Assembly (NCBI GenBank): GCA_022772735.1
Contig: JALEZD010000019.1
Coordinates: 19,060-83,059, forward strand
Length of the DNA: 64,000 nt
DNA from: Erysipelotrichaceae bacterium
Lineage (GTDB): Bacteria; Bacillota_I; Bacilli_A; Erysipelotrichales; Erysipelotrichaceae
Direction: 5' to 3'
Below the pieces are notes generated by a model. That model saw only the letters and a list, made by a program, of their open reading frames with translations, made no database searches and had not been told where the DNA came from. Shown here piece after piece: positions 54,964 through 63,595 of the stretch; positions within the stretch are counted from its first letter, which is position 1, and each line of letters opens with the position of its first letter. A program made the translations under genes and the position numbers.

Positions 54964-55403
54964 CTAACGTTCTCATACATATCTATGAAATCATTCATAG
55001 ATATTTTTTTCGAGAGTTCTTCAATTAATTGATAATCTATGGATTTTACTGATTTAAACCTTATACAGCTTTTACCTAAATCTGGAACATATTTATTTCT
55101 TGATATATAAATATTTTTATACCAGTTCATAAGATTGTTTTCTTCATTAATATACATACCCATATGGTATATAGCTATATGTTGTTTTTGTGCTGCAATA
55201 CTCACAATACCAAGAGGCTCATTACTAACATGGTAACCACTTGGATATATTGATTTTGGAATAATGAATGTAGGCATTCCATATTGAATTACACATTCTA
55301 TATTTTTATCTAGGTTTTCTTTAAAAATGTTAAATATTTTTATATAGTCATCTTTATATTTTAAAGGGATATTGTTTATATATTCTAAAACTTCTTTATT
55401 CAT
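54954..55403 (-). CDS. DUF1801 (YdhG-like) domain protein
   Basis: The 149-residue protein has the DUF1801 pattern: ECVIQYGMPTFIIP (about residues 37-50), VSIAAQKQHIAIYHMG and SCIRFKSVKSIDYQLIEEL. Related proteins in Bacillus include the frataxin-like YdhG; iron handling is therefore possible but unproven here. The ATG at 55,403 follows GGAGA; an upstream in-frame ATG overlaps that site. Confidence 0.8.
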   Translation of the reverse strand: MNKEVLEYINNIPLKYKDDYIKIFNIFKENLDKNIECVIQYGMPTFIIPKSIYPSGYHVSNEPLGIVSIAAQKQHIAIYHMGMYINEENNLMNWYKNIYISRNKYVPDLGKSCIRFKSVKSIDYQLIEELSKKISMNDFIDMYENVRKK

Positions 55404-55514
55404 AATTTTCTCCATTAATGAAATTATATACTAACTGTTATATTATATGAATTATTTTGAAAAAATTATTCATAAACAATATTATATAATTAATTTATAA
55501 TAGGAGAAATTTAT

Positions 55515-56108
55515 ATGAAAAAAATACTTTATTTAATGAGGCATGGTCAAACTTTATTTAATAAACAACATAAAATTCAAGGGTGGTGTGATTCACCGCT
55601 AACTGATGTAGGAATAAAACAGGCAGAAATTGCAGGTAGGTATTTTAAAAATAATAATATTAAATTTGATGTGGCATATTCATCTACTTCTGAAAGAGCT
55701 TGTGATACTTTAGAAATAGTAACAGATTATGGTATGGATTATAAAAGGGTAAAAGGATTGAAAGAGTGGAACTTTGGAGCTTATGAAGGAAAAGATGAAC
55801 TCTTAAATCCAGCATTACCATATAAAGATTTTTTTAAATATTATGGTGGAGAAACACAAGATGAACTTATTGAAAGAGTAAATAAAACAATTCTTGAAAT
55901 AATGAAAAAAGATGGGCATGATTGTGTTCTAATGGTTTCTCATGGGGCAACTTGCGTTAATTTTGTAAGAACATGGGATGAATATAATACAGTAAAATTT
56001 GCGGGTGGTTTTAAAAACTGTTCAATATTTAAAATTGAGTTTGATGGTGAAAAATTCGATTTAAAAGAAATAATTAATCATGATTTTAGTGAAATAGAGG
56101 TAAAATAG
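55515..56108 (+). CDS. Histidine phosphatase family protein (phosphoglycerate mutase-like)
   Basis: The 197-residue protein starts YLMRHGQTLFNKQHKIQGW, with the catalytic RHG motif, and has LKEWNFGAYEGK (acid/base Glu) and the second His in LMVSHGATCVNF. It lies in the cofactor-dependent phosphoglycerate mutase/acid phosphatase superfamily; size and motifs suggest a small-molecule phosphatase, not glycolytic Gpm. AGGAG precedes the ATG. Confidence 0.85.
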   Translation: MKKILYLMRHGQTLFNKQHKIQGWCDSPLTDVGIKQAEIAGRYFKNNNIKFDVAYSSTSERACDTLEIVTDYGMDYKRVKGLKEWNFGAYEGKDELLNPALPYKDFFKYYGGETQDELIERVNKTILEIMKKDGHDCVLMVSHGATCVNFVRTWDEYNTVKFAGGFKNCSIFKIEFDGEKFDLKEIINHDFSEIEVK

Positions 56109-56118
56109 TACAATAAAT

Positions 56119-56814
56119 ATGAATAGTTATGACAATGACTTAGTAGAAATATTAAATAGATTTATTAAAAATGATATAAATTCTATTGGTAGTTTAAATA
56201 AAAATTTAAGGGAATTAGTTACAATAAGTGCACTTTGTGTATATCCTAATGAAGATTTAATTATTAAACATGTTAAAAATGCTTTATATGTTGGTTGTAG
56301 TGCTCTAGAGATAAAAGAGGCAATATATCAATGTGCCCCATTTATTGGATTTTCAAGAGTATTTAATGTGCTGAAATTTGTAAATAAAGTTTTTATTGAA
56401 CAAGGTATATCTATGCCTATTGAAAATGAAAATAAAATTGAATATGAGAATAGATATATTGAAGGTTTAAAAATACAAAAGCCTATATATGGTGATGAAA
56501 TTAAAGATAAATATACTTGGTTGCCTAAACCATTTGATGATTCAATTCCAAGATTTCTAACTGAATTTGGTTTTGGGGATTTTAGCACAAGAGGTATTTT
56601 GAGTGAAAAAGACAGAGAACTGTTAATTGTTGTGTTACTTGCATCTATGGGTGGGTGTGAGTTACAAGTTAAATCACATGTTTTTGGAGCACTAAAGACA
56701 GGAAATAGTAAAGAAGAAATTGTTTGTGCACTAGTTTGTGCTATTCCGATTATTGGGATACCACGACTATTTAATGCATTAAATTGTAGTAAAGAATACC
56801 TAAGCGAACTTTAA
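56119..56814 (+). CDS. Carboxymuconolactone decarboxylase family protein, two repeats
   Basis: The 231-residue protein holds two CMD/AhpD-like helical repeats: NLRELVTISALCVYPN...IKEAIYQCAPFIGFSRVFN (residues about 26-83) and KDRELLIVVLLASMGG...KEEIVCALVCAIPIIGIPRLFNAL (about 160-222). No AhpD-type CxxC redox motif is present. Function is unknown; many such proteins are redox or detoxification accessories. It starts ten bases after the phosphatase gene and is probably co-transcribed. Confidence 0.8.
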   Translation: MNSYDNDLVEILNRFIKNDINSIGSLNKNLRELVTISALCVYPNEDLIIKHVKNALYVGCSALEIKEAIYQCAPFIGFSRVFNVLKFVNKVFIEQGISMPIENENKIEYENRYIEGLKIQKPIYGDEIKDKYTWLPKPFDDSIPRFLTEFGFGDFSTRGILSEKDRELLIVVLLASMGGCELQVKSHVFGALKTGNSKEEIVCALVCAIPIIGIPRLFNALNCSKEYLSEL

Positions 56815-56849
56815 AGTGTTAGACTAATTATTTAAACGAATAAAAATTA

Positions 56850-56893
56850 AAAAACTTAATTCCCGATTTAAAAGGATTTAAGTTTTTTTAATT
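56850..56893 (+). terminator. Terminator after the CMD gene
   Basis: An AT-rich stem formed by AAAAACTTAATTCC (from about 56,851) and GGATTTAAGTTTTT, ending in a T-run near 56,890. Confidence 0.75.
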
Positions 56894-56989
56894 TATTTCA
56901 TAATGAAAAATACTATAACATTATAATTTTATCAAATTAAATTGAAAATTTTAAGACTTGTAAAAATAAAGATTATTGTTATGATGAGG

Positions 56990-57017
56990 TTGAGGAAGTA
57001 TTTAATACATGTATAAT
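56990..57017 (+). promoter_or_regulatory. Promoter of the second bacteriocin-type locus
   Basis: TTGAGG (56,990-56,995) and TATAAT (57,012-57,017) are 16 bases apart. The spacer contains GTATTTAATAC, an odd-centred inverted repeat that may be an operator. No cre-like site is present, unlike the locus at 31 kb. The remaining intergenic sequence between 56,894 and 57,090 is AT-rich with nothing else recognised. Confidence 0.6.
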
Positions 57018-57090
57018 CTAATTCCTTTATTTAAATAAAGTGTCAAAATAATTTTAATTGAATTTTTTATTATTAATAATGGAGGAAAAT

Positions 57091-57447
57091 ATGAAAAAAT
57101 TAAAAATTTTTGTAGTATTAGGTGTATTAGTAGCGTCTTTACAATTTTTAAATGTTTTTGCATATTCTGGAGGATGGGAAGATGAAAGAGTAAACTATAT
57201 CTACTGGAGCCAAGGAGGGGGAAGCAACATGTATTGGACAGGGGTAACTAATAAAATTAGTTATGATCAATATAAACCTTGTGTTGGTCCAGCCGGAAGT
57301 GAGTATTCATGTGGTAAAGCTGCAAGAAAATCACAATATAAGGAATATGGATTTTGGGTTAATAATGATAATAACAAAATAGTTCATGGATTAGAAACAC
57401 AAAGTGGAGGTCCACTACAATATATAGTGGAAATGCAAAAAGATTAG
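57091..57447 (+). CDS. Small secreted protein of a bacteriocin-type locus (lactococcin-972-like context)
   Basis: The 118-residue product has a signal peptide (MKKLKIFVVLGVLVASLQFL, then NVFA) with cleavage after VFA, leaving about 94 residues. The mature part is rich in Gly, Tyr and Trp (SGGWEDERVNYIYWSQGGG, MYWTGVTNK, YGFWVNND) and has two Cys in PCVGPAGSEYSCG that could form a disulfide. GGAGG precedes the ATG. The GGW start and aromatic content recall lactococcin 972, but the match is not clear. The permease and ATPase genes follow directly. Confidence 0.6.
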   Translation: MKKLKIFVVLGVLVASLQFLNVFAYSGGWEDERVNYIYWSQGGGSNMYWTGVTNKISYDQYKPCVGPAGSEYSCGKAARKSQYKEYGFWVNNDNNKIVHGLETQSGGPLQYIVEMQKD

Positions 57448-57457
57448 GTAAATCTTT

Positions 57458-59518
57458 ATGAAAAAGAATATACTGTTTTTAACAATAGTAATAATTATTT
57501 CTTCTTTTTACTTTTCTTTTAAAAATTTTAATAATATTTCTACTAATGTAATTTATCAATACGGAGATATTTTAGAAGAAAATAATATGGAAATAAAAGG
57601 AATTCAGGTTAAAAGAAATATTAATGAAATTAATTCTTTTGATTTTCATAAAAATTTTAATGAACTTTTAATTAAAAACAATTTAAATACTTTCAAAGTT
57701 GTTTACGGATATTCTGAAGAACTACAAACATCTACAGTTGAATTATATGTTTCAACTAATGATAAATATTTATCAAAGTATATTCTTTTAGACAAAGGAA
57801 ATTTAGATTTAGTTTCAGACAATGTATATTCAACAAATAATAAATTAAGAAACTTAAGAATTGCCAATTTTTTTGACGATTCTTATATAAGTGTAACATC
57901 AATAATAAATGATAATGATAATGGTGGAATGTATAATATTACTAGTTTAAAAGGAGATTTCGAACAAAATTTTAACAATTTTATTTTAGATTTAAAAAAT
58001 ATATACCCCTCTATCGATTATAGTTTAATGTATAATGAAAATTTCATAGAAACTAATGAAACCAAATTTAAAATGATTGACTATAAAGAATTCTTTGGAA
58101 ATAAAAAAATTAAAATTCTTATTCCTATTATTTTAATTTTTTTATTATGCTCAAAAATATTTGAACTAACTAAAAAGATATCAGTAATGAAAATAGAAGG
58201 ATATTCATCATTAAAAATTTATTGGAACTTATTTTTTAAAAATTTTATACTTTATTCAACAATAGTATCTTCAATAATAATATTATTACTCTATTTTTAT
58301 TATTTGGGAAATTTAAGAACTTTTAAATATATAAGCATATGTTTCATTTTACAATTTTTACAGCTATTTTTATTACAAATAATAACTTCAATAATAATAT
58401 ATTTAATTATAAAAACAATTCCAATTAAAACATATTTAAAAGGAAAAACAAATTTAAAAGAAGTTTTTAGTATAGCTTTTGTTTCAAAAGTAGTAATTGG
58501 ATTTATCATTATCCCTATGATTATTCCAACTTTTATAAATATTAAAAATTTATATCAAATTTCTACACGAAATAAAAAAGTTCAAGAAAAATTAGAAAAT
58601 ATTTATTTTTTTGGAACTCAACTTTATTCAAATTATTTTGAAGATATAGGTAGTGATAATTTTATTGCATTACATGATTATTTATCAGAAAATAATGAAT
58701 TAAAAAGCCTTTCATTAGGATATTATTTTGAAGGATCAGAGGTAGATTTTAATAAAAAAATATATTTTATAGATAAAAATGCCTTATTTTTAGAAAATTT
58801 AGTTAAAAAAGAAGAATTTAAAGAAAATGAAATATACATATTTATTAAGGAAAATAGCATGAATGAAGAAGAAATAGAATTTTATAAAAATCACTCATTA
58901 TCTTATCTAACTGAAACAACAAATGTAAATATAATAAGTATAAATAAAAAAATAGAGACTTTAAATCCTAAGGAAATTTTATATAACGATTATATAGAAG
59001 ATAGTGTACCTATTTTTTATATTCCTGATGAAAAAGGTTTAGAAGGACAAATAGTTGAAAAAACATTTTATTATAAGTCTACTAATGATATAAATTCTCA
59101 AAAATATATAAATGAGATTTTTAAATCATTTGGATATACTCCTACTTTTAGAATTGAACATTTGAAAAATTTGTATAATAATTATTATAATTTTTATTAT
59201 AATGAATTTAGCAAATCAATAATTATACTTGGATTAATAATTATAACTTATTATTTATCTTGTAATTTAATGGTAGATACAGATATTGCATTAAATAGAA
59301 AAAAATATTTTATTTTAAATGTTGAAGGATTTATTCCAATAACCTTTATAGAATATTTTATTAAAATACTATCTCCAATAGTAATAGGATATATTTTAAA
59401 TTTATTTATATACCATTCATTTTCAATAAATGAATTAATTATATTTTTAGCATTTTTTACAATTTTTGAATTAATTATGTTTCTACAGTTTTATTTAAAA
59501 TACACGAAAGTGAGATAA
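57458..59518 (+). CDS. Bacteriocin-associated integral membrane protein (DUF1430-like), fused two-repeat permease
   Basis: The 686-residue protein has about eight membrane segments in two repeats. Repeat 1: anchor (about 5-22), ectodomain, then segments near 222-240, 262-282 and 292-318. Repeat 2: segment near 345-365, ectodomain, then segments near 585-603, 628-648 and 655-678. VMKIEGYSSLKIYW and ILNVEGFIPITF occupy the same place in each repeat. It is the usual membrane partner of lactococcin-972-type peptides with the next ATPase. The sequence is extremely poor in G and C. Confidence 0.8.
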   Translation: MKKNILFLTIVIIISSFYFSFKNFNNISTNVIYQYGDILEENNMEIKGIQVKRNINEINSFDFHKNFNELLIKNNLNTFKVVYGYSEELQTSTVELYVSTNDKYLSKYILLDKGNLDLVSDNVYSTNNKLRNLRIANFFDDSYISVTSIINDNDNGGMYNITSLKGDFEQNFNNFILDLKNIYPSIDYSLMYNENFIETNETKFKMIDYKEFFGNKKIKILIPIILIFLLCSKIFELTKKISVMKIEGYSSLKIYWNLFFKNFILYSTIVSSIIILLLYFYYLGNLRTFKYISICFILQFLQLFLLQIITSIIIYLIIKTIPIKTYLKGKTNLKEVFSIAFVSKVVIGFIIIPMIIPTFINIKNLYQISTRNKKVQEKLENIYFFGTQLYSNYFEDIGSDNFIALHDYLSENNELKSLSLGYYFEGSEVDFNKKIYFIDKNALFLENLVKKEEFKENEIYIFIKENSMNEEEIEFYKNHSLSYLTETTNVNIISINKKIETLNPKEILYNDYIEDSVPIFYIPDEKGLEGQIVEKTFYYKSTNDINSQKYINEIFKSFGYTPTFRIEHLKNLYNNYYNFYYNEFSKSIIILGLIIITYYLSCNLMVDTDIALNRKKYFILNVEGFIPITFIEYFIKILSPIVIGYILNLFIYHSFSINELIIFLAFFTIFELIMFLQFYLKYTKVR

Positions 59519-59523
59519 AAATT

Positions 59524-60135
59524 ATGATAAATATAAAAGTAATAAATTTAAAAAAATCATTTGGTAAAAATGTATTATTTAAAAACTTGAATTTAGAATT
59601 TAATTCAGGTGAAATAACTTGTATTAATGGAGTCAGTGGATGTGGGAAAACTACTTTACTAGATATAATAGGATTAATACAAAAACCTGATGAAGGAAAA
59701 ATATTATTTAATGATAAAGAAATAAAAGGTAGTAGAAATATTAGAAAATTTTTAAGAAAAGATATTGGATTTATTTTTCAAGATTATGGATTAATAGAAA
59801 ATAATACAGTATATGAAAATATATCGATTGCTTATAAAGGTAAAAAAGAAGATATTAAAGAAAAACTGATTTTATTAAATTTAGATGAAAAAATATTAGA
59901 TAGAAAAGTTTATGAATTATCTGGTGGAGAACAACAAAGGGTAACTATAGCAAAAATTCTACTAAAAAATCCAAGTATTATATTAGCTGATGAACCAACA
60001 GCATCACTAGACAATGAAAACAAGAAAATTATTTTGAAGCATTTAAGAGGTCTAGCAAACAATAATAAGACAGTGGTTATAGTCAGTCATGAAGATTATA
60101 TTGTTTCTTTCAGCGATAAAGTTATAAGTTTGTGA
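59524..60135 (+). CDS. ABC transporter ATP-binding protein of the second bacteriocin-type locus
   Basis: The 203-residue ATPase has Walker A NGVSGCGKTT (about residues 36-45), Q-loop IFQDYGLI, signature LSGGEQQR (about 138-145), Walker B ILADEPTASLDN and switch His in VSHED. It starts five bases after the permease gene. It differs from the ATPase at 33,538 in having a standard signature and a shorter C terminus. Its role is probably export of, or immunity to, the secreted protein. Confidence 0.88.
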   Translation: MINIKVINLKKSFGKNVLFKNLNLEFNSGEITCINGVSGCGKTTLLDIIGLIQKPDEGKILFNDKEIKGSRNIRKFLRKDIGFIFQDYGLIENNTVYENISIAYKGKKEDIKEKLILLNLDEKILDRKVYELSGGEQQRVTIAKILLKNPSIILADEPTASLDNENKKIILKHLRGLANNNKTVVIVSHEDYIVSFSDKVISL

Positions 60136-60161
60136 AAAAAATTTAATGATTTTATACATTT

Positions 60162-60188
60162 AGGTGTTGGTTAAGGCTAGCACCTTTT
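60162..60188 (+). terminator. Terminator of the second bacteriocin-type locus
   Basis: AGGTGTT (60,162-60,168) pairs with AGCACCT (60,179-60,185) with one G-T pair, followed by TTT. Between here and the rsmG promoter (to 60,343) I see only AT-rich sequence without a reading frame. Confidence 0.65.
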
Positions 60189-60343
60189 GATTAGCACATA
60201 GTATGGTTTGAAAAGTGCTTAATCAGTAATATTATAGGTATTATAACTATACAAATTATGTAGATAATATTCTTGTTTTTATTATTTATAAATTTATATA
60301 TGGATAACTAGTTTTAATACTGTAATTTTTAATTTAAAAAAAA

Positions 60344-60372
60344 TTTATTGTGCTTAGAAATGATGATATAAT
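60344..60372 (+). promoter_or_regulatory. Promoter of the rsmG-noc-parAB operon
   Basis: TTTATT (60,344-60,349) and TATAAT (60,367-60,372) are 17 bases apart, 21 bases before the rsmG ATG. GAGG at 60,381-60,384 is the ribosome-binding site. Confidence 0.6.
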
Positions 60373-60393
60373 ACACATACGAGGAATTATTGT

Positions 60394-61089
60394 ATGAATT
60401 TATCAGATTTAAAGGTAGAATGTGGAAAAAAAGGTTTTAATTTGAGCGATTTTCAAATTGAACAATTTGAAACATATATTAGACTACTTCAAGAATGGAA
60501 TGAAAAAATGAATTTAACTGCAATTACTGAATATAACGAAATTGTGGAAAAACATTTTTTCGACAGTATAAAACCTCTTTTAGATGGTAGGATATGTGGA
60601 AAACTATGTGATGTTGGTTCTGGTGCAGGTTTTCCAAGTATTCCTATGAAAATTGTTGATAACACATTAGATGTAACAATTTTAGAGCCTCTTAATAAAA
60701 GATGTACCTTTTTAAATGAGGTAATAAATAAACTGAATTTAAACAATATTAAAGTTATCAACAAAAGAAGTGAAGAATTTGTATCTGAAAAAAGAGAAAG
60801 TTTTGATATAGTGATTGCTCGTGCTGTCGCAAATCTTTCAATGTTAAGTGAGTTATGTATACCTCATGTGAGAGTCAAAGGATATTTTATTGCGATGAAA
60901 GGTGATAAAGGTATTGAAGAATCAAATGATGCAAAAAATGCGGTTGATATTTTAGGATGTAAGCTTGAAGCGATTGATGATTATAAAATATCTGATTTTA
61001 GAAGGATTAATTTGATTTACAAAAAAGTTAAAAATACACCTAACAAGTATCCAAGACAGTTTTCTAAAATTAAAAAAAGCACATTGTAG
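60394..61089 (+). CDS. rsmG: 16S rRNA (guanine527-N7)-methyltransferase
   Basis: The 231-residue SAM-dependent enzyme methylates G527 of 16S rRNA. It shows LQEWNEKMNLTAITEYNEIVEKHFFDS in parts, the SAM-binding LCDVGSGAGFPSIPMKI and VIARAVANLSMLSEL. The gene stands directly before noc-parA-parB, the classic gidB-noc-soj-spo0J order. It is followed by noc after 16 bases. Confidence 0.96.
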   Translation: MNLSDLKVECGKKGFNLSDFQIEQFETYIRLLQEWNEKMNLTAITEYNEIVEKHFFDSIKPLLDGRICGKLCDVGSGAGFPSIPMKIVDNTLDVTILEPLNKRCTFLNEVINKLNLNNIKVINKRSEEFVSEKRESFDIVIARAVANLSMLSELCIPHVRVKGYFIAMKGDKGIEESNDAKNAVDILGCKLEAIDDYKISDFRRINLIYKKVKNTPNKYPRQFSKIKKSTL

Positions 61090-61105
61090 TAAGGGGAATA
61101 TAGTT

Positions 61106-61846
61106 ATGAATATTAAGTTACCATTAGAAAAGATATCTTCCAATGAGTTTCAACCATGTATAAATTTCAGTAGTGATACTATTGAGGAGTTAGTATTTAA
61201 TATTAATTCTGGTAAAAGTTATACTTTAATTGTCAAAAGAAACAAAGATATGTATGAAGTTGTTGTTGGGGAAAAAACACTTCAAGCACTAAAAAAATCA
61301 AATGTAACACATGCTAATGTGATTGTTACAGATTTGAAGGACGATAATATTTTTAAATTGGTAAACTTTTCAGATTTAACAACTATAGAAGAAGCAGTTT
61401 TTTATTTAAATGTTATGAAAGAAAGTGGATGTACTCAAGAAGAACTTGCAGATACACTTAGTAAATCTCAATCTACTATAGCGAATAAAATTAGAATTTT
61501 AAACTTGCCACAAGAAATTCAAGATGCACTAACTCAAAAAGTTATTTCTGAAAGACATGCAAGAAGTTTATTGCCACTTGAAGGTAAATTGCAGTTTAAA
61601 GCATATAATGAAATAGTTAGTAAAGGATTAAATGTAAGAAAATCAGAAGAGTATGTAAATAGTTTAATAAATAAAAAAATTCAATCAAAAAAGTATTTGA
61701 CTAAAGGTTTTACAAGAAATGCTCAAATAGCATTAAACAGTGTTAATCAGTGTTTAGATATGATTAAACAACTTGGGGTAGAAGTTAAACAAGATGTTGA
61801 TGAAAATGATGAAGAAGTGGTTATTACACTAACTATTTCTAAATAA
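61106..61846 (+). CDS. noc: Noc/ParB-family DNA-binding protein with degenerate CTP-binding motifs
   Basis: The 246-residue protein lies exactly where noc lies in Bacillus and has the central helix-turn-helix (CTQEELADTLSKSQSTIANK, about residues 110-129) and the following LPQEIQDALTQKVISERHARSLL shared by Noc and ParB. Noc normally binds CTP and DNA, spreads, and keeps FtsZ off the nucleoid. Here the CTP motif GERR reads GEKT (residues 55-58), and the ENxQRxxL motif reads VNFSDLTT. The N-terminal amphipathic membrane helix of Bacillus Noc is also absent. It may have a simpler, non-spreading role. Confidence 0.8.
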   Translation: MNIKLPLEKISSNEFQPCINFSSDTIEELVFNINSGKSYTLIVKRNKDMYEVVVGEKTLQALKKSNVTHANVIVTDLKDDNIFKLVNFSDLTTIEEAVFYLNVMKESGCTQEELADTLSKSQSTIANKIRILNLPQEIQDALTQKVISERHARSLLPLEGKLQFKAYNEIVSKGLNVRKSEEYVNSLINKKIQSKKYLTKGFTRNAQIALNSVNQCLDMIKQLGVEVKQDVDENDEEVVITLTISK

Positions 61847-61858
61847 GAGAGGAACTTT

Positions 61859-62638
61859 ATGGGAAAGATTATTGCAGTAGCAAATCAAAAAGGTGGAGTT
61901 GGAAAAACAACTACTAGCATAAATTTAGCAGCAGGATTGGCATATTTTGGTAAAAAAGTATTATTAGTTGATTTTGATCCACAAGGAAATTCTACTCAAG
62001 GGATAGGTGCTAATAAAGTTGGATATTCAAAAAGTGTTTATGATGTATTAATGGATAATGAACAAATTTCCAATGTAAAAGTAACTTTAAAAATGCCTCC
62101 TTTAGATGTTTTGCCTGCAAATATAAATCTTGCGGGTGCTGATACTGAAATGGCGACTTATAAAATAGGAAGAGAGGCACTTTTAAGAGAAAAGTTGGAA
62201 GTAGTTAGAAATGATTATGATTTTATAATAATCGATTGTCCTCCATCTTTAGGACTATTAAATACAAATGCACTAACTGCTGCAGATAGTGTAATCATTC
62301 CTGTACAATGTGAATATTTTGCATTAGAAGGATTAACACAACTACTTAGTACAATCAGAATTGTGCAAAGATTGTTTAATAAATCATTAATGATAGAGGG
62401 TGTACTTTTAACAATGTATGATGCAAGAACTAAACTTTCTGTTGAAGTTCAACAAGAAGTTAGAAAGTATTTTAAAGAAAGAGTGTACAAAAGTTATATA
62501 CCTAGAAATATTAAATTATCAGAAGCGCCAGGTAATGAACAATCTATTTTTGAATATGATACTAAATCTGAAGGTGCAAAGGCATATGCAGCTTTAGTTA
62601 AGGAAGTTATGAGTCAAAATTCTAAGGAGCAAAAATGA
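61859..62638 (+). CDS. parA: Chromosome-partitioning ATPase ParA (Soj)
   Basis: The 259-residue protein has the deviant Walker [13 protein letters not shown] (about residues 11-22), the A' region [11 protein letters not shown], Walker [11 protein letters not shown] and the nucleoid-binding basic C-terminal region. It is the short chromosomal Soj type that begins directly with the ATPase domain. It drives ParB-parS separation and in Bacillus also acts on DnaA. Overlaps parB by four bases. Confidence 0.96.
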   Translation: MGKIIAVANQKGGVGKTTTSINLAAGLAYFGKKVLLVDFDPQGNSTQGIGANKVGYSKSVYDVLMDNEQISNVKVTLKMPPLDVLPANINLAGADTEMATYKIGREALLREKLEVVRNDYDFIIIDCPPSLGLLNTNALTAADSVIIPVQCEYFALEGLTQLLSTIRIVQRLFNKSLMIEGVLLTMYDARTKLSVEVQQEVRKYFKERVYKSYIPRNIKLSEAPGNEQSIFEYDTKSEGAKAYAALVKEVMSQNSKEQK

Positions 62639-63513
62639 TGGTGAAAAAAGATGTAGATAAAAAAAGACTTGGGAGAGGTCTTGATGCAATTTTTGGAAAT
62701 GATGTAAATGCTTTATTAGATGAAATTCAAGATGGTAATGATGGAAAAAGACAGGTAGAGATAAATGTAAATGAAATACGTGCTAATCCATATCAACCAC
62801 GAAAAACATTTGATGATGCAGCTCTTAAGGAATTAAGTGCATCTATTAAAGAACACGGTATTTTTACTGCGCTTATTGTTAGAAAAAGTGTTCAAGGATA
62901 TGAGCTTATTGCGGGTGAAAGAAGATGGCGTGCTGCCAAAATGGCAGGATTAAAGAGTGTTCCATGTGTTGTAGTTGATTTTACTGATGAACAAATGATG
63001 GAGATTTCTATATTAGAAAACATTCAAAGAGAGAATTTAAACGCAATAGAAGAAGCACTTGCATATAAAAATTTAATTGACAAATTAGGATATACTCAAC
63101 AAAGGTTATCTGAAAGAGTTAATAAAACACGAGAGTATTGTGCAAATATTTTGAGATTACTTAATTTGCCTCACGAAGTACAAAATATGATTGTCAAAGG
63201 TAAACTTTCAATGTCTCATGCAAGAAGTTTATTAGGTTTAAATGATGAGGATTTAATATTATTACTTGCGAATAGAATTATTAAAGAAAAACTATCTGTA
63301 AGAGAAGTTGAAAGACTTGTAAAAAATAGCACTGAAATAAAAAATGATAAAAAACCTAAAGAACAAGATGCAAATTTAAATTATGTAAGAGAGCTAATTG
63401 AAACAAAATTACAAACAAATGTTAAAGTTGATAAGAAACAAATTGTTATTAAGTTTAATGATACAAAAGATTTAAATAGAATATTAGATATACTTGGATT
63501 AATAGAGGATTAA
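62635..63513 (+). CDS. parB: Chromosome-partitioning protein ParB (Spo0J)
   Basis: The 292-residue protein has the ParA-stimulating N terminus with [12 protein letters not shown] (about residues 10-21), the intact CTP-binding motifs [16 protein letters not shown] and ENIQRENL, the helix-turn-helix around [21 protein letters not shown], and the C-terminal dimerisation domain. Its target sites are the two perfect parS sequences at 15,006 and 16,376. AAGGAG inside the end of parA precedes the start; a second ATG lies one codon downstream. Confidence 0.97.
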   Translation: MMVKKDVDKKRLGRGLDAIFGNDVNALLDEIQDGNDGKRQVEINVNEIRANPYQPRKTFDDAALKELSASIKEHGIFTALIVRKSVQGYELIAGERRWRAAKMAGLKSVPCVVVDFTDEQMMEISILENIQRENLNAIEEALAYKNLIDKLGYTQQRLSERVNKTREYCANILRLLNLPHEVQNMIVKGKLSMSHARSLLGLNDEDLILLLANRIIKEKLSVREVERLVKNSTEIKNDKKPKEQDANLNYVRELIETKLQTNVKVDKKQIVIKFNDTKDLNRILDILGLIED

Positions 63514-63595
63514 TAATTTACTATCAACAGTAAAGAAAAGGTATTGAAAAAAGAAAATAAGTAAGGTAGTATAAAAATGTAAGGGGATACATTTT

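Noticed and set aside
60189..60343. Small gene or RNA between the second bacteriocin-type locus and rsmG
   Set aside because: No reading frame of useful length, no convincing stems; only AT-rich sequence was seen.
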